A stretch of 64,000 nucleotides of DNA from Cephalotus follicularis. Its lineage: Eukaryota > Streptophyta > Magnoliopsida > Oxalidales > Cephalotaceae. The DNA lies in contig BDDD01002692.1 of NCBI GenBank assembly GCA_001972305.1, forward strand, positions 10,649-74,648. Direction: 5' to 3'. Position 1 is the first letter of the stretch, and each line of letters begins with the position of its first letter. The notes beneath the pieces are model-generated. The model worked only from the letters and a program-made list of their open reading frames with translations, had not been told where the DNA came from and searched no databases. A program made the position numbers and the translations under genes. Shown one piece after another: positions 55,732-64,000 of the stretch.

Positions 55732-57177
55732 TGACACGCCCCGTTCTCGAGCACCCTTGCCCAAGGACGGCCGTGCCAAGTGGAAGGATCCCCCACCTGG
55801 ATCCCTAACCATAACCCCAATAAACAAAGAGTAACACTAAGGCCAGGGCGGACGTTAAAACACGCTACCGAGGAGAGCCACGCTCCCCAGGCCAAACGCA
55901 CTTAAGGCATACAAACAAGGATATGCCCGGTCACAAAAACGACGACGTTTAACACAAGCTAAGCCTGGGATCAACACAAGGGCCCAAGGACAAACGCCAA
56001 GCATGGGACAACTACCCGAGGTCCCTCCAACACTCAACTTACACTAAGGAAATGAAATCTCACCCCGGCCCAGTACCGAAGGGATCCACCAGGGCTCACC
56101 CGACAAAACATCTTCAAGGACCGAGCTGGTCCGAAGTCGGGAGGACGGGCAAAACTAAGGAAAACCTTCTCAACTCTACTAACACCTACGAGGCATGCCC
56201 GAGGACAAACATCCGGGGACGCCACCAGATCTCAGCTTAGGGTCAACCAACCCGAGCTGTGAGGTCAACCTAAGGTTTGACTAACCATTAACATAGCCAC
56301 CCCTCCCCCTGCATCTCAGCAGGGTGCCACGCACAAAAGGCCCCCGGGAGAAACTGTAACACCCCCGATTCGGAATCAGAATGTCACCCCCGATTCAGAA
56401 TCGGAAATGTCACGCTAATCCGAACTAACCAAAACATATCAGCATATCCTAAATCTATGTCATTAAAAATTTGCCTATGTCATCAAAACCATAATAAAGT
56501 CTCCAATTTAAGCTGATAAAAGAAAATCTCATGTTCAAAATCAAATATTGTTTATAATCAATTAAATCTCCAAGTTAAAACGTGATGGTCTAAACATATT
56601 CGTAAACATAACATAGTCGGAAAATCATAATCCGATAAACATAACATTACTAAAAGAGTTCAACTCTATGAAATCCTCAAGCCATAGGTGTTCCTCTCAT
56701 CACACAATTTTCCCAAAACTCCAGATAACCTGTCGCATGGAAACAAAAACGCGACTGAGCAAACCTCAATACGGATATAAAATCATAAAGCAGTACGAAA
56801 CAAAACAGATTACGAAATAGATCAGTTTCCAAAATCATAACTGTTACAAGACGAAATCAAATAAAACAGTTGCGAATCACAACAAATACGAAACAGAACA
56901 ATGTTCGATACAAAACAGTATTCAAAATTTCATAATACGAAATAAAACATTTTACTAATCAAAATAAATTACGAAACAGTTTACGAAATGGAACAATACA
57001 ATCTTTTACATAAACAGAACAATTCATAATTAATTTGAATTTGTGCAATTGAAACAGTATTCATGAAAAACATATACATATATAGATTCACAAGTCAGCA
57101 TAAAGTGAAAAATATATATATCTGAACATTTCAACCTTTTCCAAATCTATGTTTTATACTGAGATATGCAATATCGG

Positions 57178-57180
<3 letters not shown>

Positions 57181-57211
<31 letters not shown>
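57181..57211. repeat. (TA)n microsatellite
   Basis: About 15 TA units inside the solo LTR. Confidence 0.9.
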
Positions 57212-57213
<2 letters not shown>

Positions 57214-58444
57214 ATATGCTCTGACGGAAAGACGTGTACGGCACTACACAATCAATCCCAAATCTGAATCTGTATATGATAATAACTAGAGTCGACTCAT
57301 ATGCCTCAGTTGGCCATATCCTATTACAAGATATTAAGAGACGTCGTAGATTAATCACACCGCTACGGAAGTGTCATGTCCCCGTGCCAGACCTACGACA
57401 TGCCTATGGTACCTCTATAGGTAGAAAACAAATATTCTTAGTATTTCAAAAATAATGATTTATCAAAAATCATTTCTAATATCTGTTTACTCACAAACCA
57501 AATCATGTCTTAAAAATTTGTATACTTTCGTAATTGAAAATCATGCTCATAACGAAATCTGTATCATAAAAATTTAGCATACTTTCTTCGGTGAAAATCA
57601 TGCTGAATTTGTAAAATCAGTAGTATTTAACTTTACATCAAAAAGTAATAAAACAGATTTTATCATATCGAAACATATCCGCCAAAACGAAAAATCCTTG
57701 CGAAAACCATATCTGAATTCATTTAAAAAAAATCAAGGAAAGAAAATCCGTAACGAAGTTGGAATCACTTTCATAAATATCGAAAGAATAAACTAAAAAC
57801 AAGAAACCCGTACATTTTCACATTCGGGAACCAACTTATTTAATTTTCACAATAAAAGAGATGTTCGTATAGAATTTTTGTAAACGAATCATAACTCAAT
57901 TTTATAAAGTCTGGAATATTAAATTTCAAAAATATTAGAGCTGGCTTTATTTTCAAAATTCGTAAAAGTAAAGGAACGTCGAAAATCCGTACAAAGATTA
58001 AAGATCTAAATTTTATTCCGAATAAAATCAGGAGAAAAATCATAGAAACATAAAATGATTTACTTAATAAACAAAAGAAGTATACCAAAGAACGATGTAT
58101 CTGTACCTTGTTCACAAAATTATAAAACTGAATTTATTTAGATAAAACCGAACGAGATATCCAAGAATGAAGAATCCGTACTTTATTCTTTAAAGCAAAG
58201 TAACCCTCATTTTCATAAAACCAACAAGGGAGGGTATAAAAAAAAAAAAGAGTTATCCGTACATAATCATTAAACAGTAAAATGGACTTTATTCAAATAA
58301 AATCGAAGGGAGTATCCAAGAACGAAAGAATCCGTACCTTACGTAAACACCAAAATTATCCTCAAGAGAAAATCAAATAACCTTACGCAGCACATCAGTT
58401 GATACAGTTATCTAAAAGATATAAAAACAACAATTCAAATAAGA

Positions 58445-58715
58445 AATTAAAAATCCTTGCAAAAGCGTCAGCGCTTTATCTAGAACAAAGCCGAAAGCGT
58501 CGACTCTTTCTAGCGTAAGCGTCAACGTTTATCAGGACACATGCGATGTTTAAACATTTTAAAAAAAAAACTCAAACTTTGAGGACAAAGCATCGACACT
58601 TTACAGAAACAAAGCAGGATGGCATCGACGCTTTCCATAAACAAAACAGGATTATGCACAATTGAGGGAAGGCGTCTATGCTTTGATGAAACAAAGGGGA
58701 AGAGCGTCGGCGCTT
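58445..58715. repeat. AAGCGTCGACGCTT-type cluster in the solo LTR
   Basis: About eight variants: AAAGCGTCAGCGCTTT, AAGCGTCGACTCTTT, AAGCGTCAACG, AAAGCATCGACACTTT, GGCATCGACGCTTT, AGGCGTCTATGCTTT, GAGCGTCGGCGCTTT. In this LTR the cluster is about 0.8 kb downstream of the candidate TATA box, not upstream. Confidence 0.8.
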
Positions 58716-58796
58716 TACATGTATCTTGAAGAAGAAGTCTGGTTTAACAGCCCATAACACAATGCTATACGCATAACTCTAACCCAGCACCCACGA

Positions 58797-58803
58797 CATG
58801 CAC

Positions 58804-58844
<41 letters not shown>

Positions 58845-59200
58845 TCTACACTTAACTCACACACACAGCACACTTGCTTAATACGTACACTGCCTTCACA
58901 ACACACACGGCTCATTCACTGCACACACACACCACATGAAAATTCTCACACAAAGGTTGCACACAACCACACTGCACACACAAAAATAACATTTACTCTG
59001 CCTTCACCACATACACGCACACATACGCATATTACATGCAAATACTCTGCCTACACAACACACACACCCGCACGACACACACTGTCCACATACACAGCAC
59101 ATACAACATGCAAAACACACCTAACATGCACACAACACATGCACAACATATACTCTGTTTTCACAGCACATACACACAACCAACACACACGCACATGCAG
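58797..59200. repeat. (CA)n microsatellite and CA-rich tract
   Basis: An uninterrupted CA run at about 58804-58842 is followed by some 350 bp of interrupted CA-rich DNA with ACACACA and CATACACA words. Cys/Val-rich and Thr/His-rich open frames over it are artefacts. Confidence 0.9.
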
Positions 59201-61149
59201 AATGATCCTAGTGCCAAGCATGAACCCAGGTGATAAATTTATGGCAACAACGATGTCAACACAACCAGCAACCCAACTGTTACATGATGCCGATGGAAAT
59301 AACAAGAAATACAGAAAAATAGGGAAGAACATGCAGGCATATGCAAACGGTAGCTTAAGGAAAGTGACGGTTCAAAGTTCCATATCAAAGCAGGACAAAG
59401 AACAAACCTGGATGAAGCCAAACCGAAGGAGAAACGCAGAGGATTCTGAGACTTGCAGTGACTGGTCGGCTCCAAGCGAAAGAGAGAAAGAGAAAGAGAG
59501 AGACGAAAGAGAGGAGATAAAGAGAGATTAACACATGCATATTTATATAGTCTAAATCACCGCAAAACAATATCTTAAAGCAAAACACAGTGAAACAAAC
59601 CTGGGTGATGAATGAGCCGAGGGAGAAAGCGCAAGAAATTTTTTGGGCTTCCTCAACATTGGCGTCCGAGCGTGATAGACGAAGAAGAAGAGAGATAGGA
59701 GAAAAGGAAGGTGGCTGGCTTAAATTGGGCAAAAACGCGTGAGAAAAAAAAAGAAAGAGAGTAGTGCATGGGAGAGATGACGCGGGAGAGGGATTTTCGG
59801 CAGAGAGGGTGCATAAGTGAGAGATTGGGAGAGAAAGAAATTTAAGAGGGAGAGATTAAGGGAGAGAGGGTGGCGACATAAAGGGCAAAATAACAAAGGA
59901 ATAAACCATTTCCTTTTCAAATTGATTTTGCATAATTTGGTTTTTAAAACAAAAGTGACCATTTCCTTTTTAAATTGATATTTCAGTTTTCTAAAAGAGA
60001 AAATGATAAATGGTTTTAAAATACAAATATTTTCTTTAACCATTTACCAAAGATGTTCATTGGTCAAAATTCAAAATTAAATTACCCAAACAAACCAAAA
60101 TTTTGGGTAATTCATATCTAAAACAAATAGGTAGCCCATAAAAATAAAATTAAAAAGGGTCTAAATAAAATAAAATAAAATAAATTTTATACAGAAAAAC
60201 GGGTATTATAGAAACACCGAAGTTTCACCAAGGCCAGGGCTGGGGAGACCTACTCCTCTGCCCAGGGTCAAACGACTCGTAAAGCACATCCCATAACACT
60301 TAGCATAAACCACAAGAAGGCAAAGTATCAACTCATAACATGAAAAGGTATATAAAACAATAAGTGCATTATATACGGTCCCCAGGCAAGGTGTCGAGGA
60401 CACACAACATCCAAGAGTTGATACACATGTTTACAACAAAAGGGTTACAAGGCATAGACATCAACAAAATCTATACAACAAAACCCCCAAGAATGTCCCC
60501 AAATGCATGAAGGTGTCCGTGGCCGAGGAGCCATCCTAAGGTGCTGCGTCAGGCGTCTACCTCTTTCAACACGCTATCCTTAGTGGATCTCAAGACCATG
60601 CTTCCCCGCTTCCTCTGCACACAAAACTGAGAGGGGATTAGTCCAACTGACTAGTGAGTGAGATCAAGGAACATCTCGGGCAACCCACTTCCACCGGGGT
60701 GCCAAAACCAAGGTAAACGTGCCCTGCCCCAACTGGGCCGAGGATAACCCATATCCACTGCTCAATAAAAACAAGGCAGAGGTGTATATGTACAAGGATA
60801 TCAATAACAAAAAGGGAATCCGAGGAGATGTCAGAGCTACCAACTTAATGACCGACCTCAAGGAAAGAAGATAAACAACATGTTATATGTCAGAACATGC
60901 CAAGGATCCAAGGATCAACAAAAGATCATACTCTAAGGATCAACATTTATCAGGGGACTACTGGTACTGTATAAATCACAAGCACATTCCACATACGTAC
61001 ATGCACACATCATACTCACACACTTCCATAGCCGGAACCACCTCGGCAAGCACAAATAACAACTCCGTTGAAGATCCATCAACGCGGTCTTGGGGTACAG
61101 GACTGTACACATCCCTTATATATGCATATAGATACCCACTTCTAGAGCA

Positions 61150-61330
61150 CCTCATGAACATTGATAGAAGGGATACGCAAGCACTCCTTCCCCGGCAATC
61201 ACACGTTGGTGCACCTCACTACATGAACATCGATCGAAGGGATACACAAGCCCACCCCCATCGGCAATCACGAGCTCAGCACTGCACCATATGAACATCG
61301 ATCGAGGAGCTACCTCATCGACAATCACAT
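61150..61330. repeat. Tandem repeat of about 69 bp, 2.6 copies
   Basis: Units begin near 61152, 61222 and 61291 with ATGAACATCGATCGAAGGG (or a variant), followed by a CGGCAATCAC segment. Within the outer gypsy LTR. Confidence 0.8.
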
Positions 61331-62559
61331 AGTGTTAACATCATCCAAGGGGCTCGCGAATCACCGCTCAGCTCTACCCTTGACGAGATGACAGAGGAGA
61401 ACATCGGCTCAAAGGTAAGTGTATCACTAATTAGACCATCTCGTGCCGGCAATCTCATGCCCGAGGACTCCATTGTGGCCTGACCAGAGAAGATAGCGGA
61501 TCCTCGGCTGCCCCCACACATCATCCCATCATAGACCAATGGAATGAGCAGATTCGGGTATGGAACCCAGGCATAGTCACACTCAACAGTTCATCATAGA
61601 CAATGGCATTGCTAAATGGAATAGGGATCGAACGCCCACTCCTCTGTCAACCACAAGTAGCCTCATACATAACCAAGCAACCAGTAACCAGTAACCAGTA
61701 CCCGAGGACAACAACACATGATATCAAAATAAAGCATGAATACTTAAACAGAAGGGGAAACAACAAGTTCAACCTGGGCATCGAGTCCTCAGCTCGAAAA
61801 CAACAGTATTCACATGCAAAATCAACAGATGACAGGAGAAGAAATCCTAGTCAAAGATAATATCATGGAAGGGCATATAAACAGTAAACTCTCAGTTATC
61901 AATTGATAGAAAGAAGAACATCCCACTCACTGGTATTATTAGCTTCCTCGGCTAGCTTCATTGTTGTGCGAACTCCGTGCCTAGATCCTCCTCTGCAAGA
62001 TCAACACACAACAACGCTTAGCCACCATGAACAAACATTTTTGATGTCATGCATGAACCACATACATCCATGAAAACCAAGGCGAAACTCTTTCTCGGCC
62101 TTAAAGATCGTCTCAAAACCAACAAAGCAACGTACCACAAAGTACCGTGGAGGATTCTTACCTGCTAGACGCGTAGACGGGTAAGGAAAGTCCTAACCTC
62201 AAACAACGATCGAAGCTTCAGAAGAAAGATGAAGAAGAAAGAAGAAAGATGAAAGCTCACTCTCTCAAATGCTTCTTCAGGCGTGAGATGATGGATGTGA
62301 TGTCTGTCGAAAACCAACTGCCAAAGCTTCCTAAGTAAGCTTTGCACATATCCCAACACCAATACAAATATCTCTTCATCACATAACCATAACAAACCAT
62401 TTGGCCTCCACCAAGCCCTAGCCAAACTAACACTATCCAAGAAGAGAAGCCCAAGACGACCACAACCAAGGAGAAAAAGAAAAATTTCCCCCAAGCCCCA
62501 AACATCAATTTACCCAAAAATTAATGCGGGTCGTTACATCCTCTCCCCCTTAAGGAATT

Positions 62560-63978
62560 TTATCCTCAAAATTCCAGCTCTGGTCCAGGGAACAAGTTAG
62601 AGTAGCGCTCCCTCATCTGGTCCTCACGTTCCTAGGTAGCCTCCCCTGCTACATGGTTTCTCCACAAGATCTTCACCAAGGGAATGGTTTTTTTCCTCAA
62701 CACCTGTTCTTGGCGGTCGAAGATCTGCTCTGGGGTTTCCTCATAAGCCAACACTGGTAAATCCTCCTAGGACAACACCACTGGCTCGGTCAACACATGG
62801 GAAGGATCATCAATGTATTTCCTTAGCACGGATATGTGGAACACGTCGTGCACTCTGGCCATCTCCTCGGGCAACGCCAGACGATAAGCCACTGGTCCGA
62901 TGCTTTGCACGATCTTAAAGGGACCTATGTACCTTGGGCTAAGCTTCCTACGCTTTCCAAAACAATCAATCCCCGTGTAAGGTGATACCCTGAGGAAAGC
63001 CTTGTCACCTACAGAGAATTCCAAGTCCTTATGGCGTTTGTCTGCGTAGCTCTTCTACCTACTCTGGGCCGCACGCAAACGATCTCGGATCACCTTCACC
63101 TTCCCTACTACGTCCTGTACCAACTCTGGTCCTAACAACTGGTGTTCTCCCACCTCATTCCAACACAAAGGGGTTCGACAACGTCTGCCGTACAACGCTT
63201 CATAAGGAGCCATACCAATGCTCACCTGATAGTTATTGTTGTAGGCGAACTCGATCAAAGTTAAATGGTCATCCCATCTTCCTCAGAAATCTATGCCACA
63301 GGCTCTCAACATGTCCTCAAGAATCTGGATAGCATGCTCAGACTGCTCATCAGTCTGAGGATGGTATGCCGTACTGAGTCGCAACTCCGTACCCAACGTC
63401 CTCTGCAAGCTCCGCCAAAATCTTGATGTGAACCTCGGATGTCTATCAGAAACTATGCTGCTGGGGATCCCATGTAACCCGATCACACTGTCCACGTACA
63501 ACCGAGCTAACTTGTCTAAACTGAAGTCCTTCCTTATAGGTATGAAGTGAGCAGACTTGGTCAGACGATCGACAATCACCCATATTGCATCATGCTTACT
63601 CCTCGTCCTTGGAAAACTTGTGACAAAGTCCATCGATATGCTATCCCATTTCCATACTGGAATAGGAAGTGGTTGAAGAAGACCTGAAGTCTTTTGTCGC
63701 TTAGCCTTCACCTGCTGGCACGTCAAGCACCTTGCCATGAACCTGGCAATCTCACACTTCATGCCCCGCCACCAAAAAGACTGCCTTAGGTCACGATACA
63801 TCTTGGTACTTCCAGGATCCATTGACCAAGGAGAACGATGAGCTTCTTCAAAGATCTCTTGCTTGACCGTCTCGACATGTGGTACACATATCCTCTGCCC
63901 AAACATCAGAGCACCATCATCTCTGATGTGGAAGTTACTCTGAGAACCCTCTATGACTTGTTTCATTAACTTGACCAA
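62560..63978 (-). pseudogene. Chromodomain gypsy pol: integrase and chromodomain
   Basis: On the minus strand 63978-63283 has the integrase Zn finger (H...H with CLTCQQVK) and the catalytic core: first Asp in SMDFVTSFP, second Asp in IVSDRHPRFTS, Glu in TDEQSEHAIQ. A stop at 63283 interrupts it, and 63258-63055 continues with MIEFAYNNNYQ, APYEALYGRRCRTPLCW. 63024-62767 carries the [20 protein letters not shown] and [12 protein letters not shown] segments. 62760-62560 encodes a chromodomain-like PEQIFDRQEQVLRKKTIPLVKILW with a TAG in place of the Trp before EREDQMRERY. The chromodomain tethers integration to chromatin marks in this group (Tekay-like chromoviruses). The rest of pol lies to the right of the window. 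Confidence 0.9.
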
Positions 63979-64000
63979 CCTCCAGTCCTTCTCTTGCGCT
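63979..64000 (-). mobile_element. Window edge within the same chromodomain gypsy
   Basis: The minus-strand element continues beyond the window, with the RNase H and reverse transcriptase expected further right. Confidence 0.7.

Larger units (their letters stand above)
56350..60215 (-). mobile_element. Solo gypsy LTR (3.86 kb) with GAAAC target duplication
   Basis: The LTR begins TGTAACACCCCCG at 56355 and ends GGGTATTATA at 60210. GAAAC occurs at 56350-56354 and 60211-60215. The end TATA in place of TACA implies one substitution in the terminal CA. A minus-strand TATA box (CTATATAAAT) lies near 59541-59551. No internal region is present, so unequal recombination between its LTRs probably removed it. 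This is an unusually long LTR. Confidence 0.8.
55732..62538 (-). repeat. 3' LTR of a chromodomain gypsy, split by a solo LTR
   Basis: The left end is TGACACGCCCCG (55732). The right end is GGTCGTTACA (62538), preceded on the minus strand by the purine tract AAGGGGGAGAGGA. Removing 56355-60210 plus one GAAAC leaves about 2.95 kb. Recurrent CCGAGG / CCTCGG words occur in it, plus a tandem repeat at 61150-61330. A 135-codon frame at 60887-61294 crosses this repeat and is not protein-like. Confidence 0.8.

Noticed and set aside
58715-59233. Cys/Val-rich and His/Thr-rich small proteins
   Set aside because: Artefacts of the CA-rich tract.
1-64000. tRNA, rRNA or organelle-derived segments
   Set aside because: The only tRNA-like words are primer-binding sites of retrotransposons (TGGTATCAGAG or GGCGC...TTGC type); no cloverleaf or rRNA sequence was recognised by eye.

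Overview
The window is plant nuclear DNA, almost certainly from a eudicot with a large, repeat-rich genome. The evidence is one intact-looking plant MAP kinase kinase gene (MKK4/MKK5 type, 42835-43893, minus) surrounded by nested Ty1/copia and Ty3/gypsy LTR retrotransposons of typical plant lineages: an Athila/Tat-like gypsy with a GGCGC...TTGC-type primer site, Sirevirus-like copia elements, and a chromodomain gypsy. I see no organelle, bacterial or viral genome segment and no rRNA or tRNA gene. The species cannot be named from this sequence.

Layout. (1) About 1-31204 is one Athila-like gypsy element on the minus strand. Its 5' LTR is 23848-31204 and its gag is cut into three pieces (23653-23482, 20812-20355, 3609-3262). 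Four other elements sit inside it: a copia whose 5' LTR is 1121-3261 and whose body runs off the left edge; a composite copia (3615-20354, target duplication AAAGT); a Sirevirus LTR+gag piece (20813-23481, target duplication CATCT); and a nearly complete short-LTR copia (24495-30427) inside the LTR. The composite copia itself contains a second family's LTR, an inverted LTR pair and a truncated gypsy (9209-14744). (2) 31205-34846 holds a copia pol remnant and a diverged solo-LTR-like segment. (3) 34847-39972 is an internally deleted Sirevirus with an extra ORF after pol. (4) 39973-44340 is the only genic island: AT-rich DNA, the MKK gene and its presumed promoter. (5) 44700-45625 is a tandem array of 45-bp hairpin units. 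(6) 46271-50507 is a young, internally deleted gypsy (target duplication GGCAT). (7) 51191-55731 is a truncated copia. (8) 55732-64000 is a chromodomain gypsy whose 3' LTR is split by a solo LTR (56355-60210, target duplication GAAAC).

Three signals stand out. First, clusters of short palindromes with a GTCGAC core (CAGTCGACTG, AAGCGTCGACGCTT, AAAGACGTCGACGTCTTT and degenerate forms) occur in the LTRs or untranslated leaders of at least seven unrelated copia and gypsy families. In three LTRs they lie just upstream of the TATA box. Second, the leader of the composite copia has four consecutive stem-loops that share one 18-base loop while their stems differ but keep pairing. Third, the 45-bp array next to the MKK gene consists of hairpins with GAGA-type loops and covarying stems, whose G-U pairs point to a plus-strand RNA. 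A Sirevirus fragment with a perfect target duplication but only one LTR is a mechanistic oddity.

The MKK gene is the only host gene I can support. Everything else with coding potential is retrotransposon gag/pol, mostly broken by stops, frameshifts, deletions and nested insertions.
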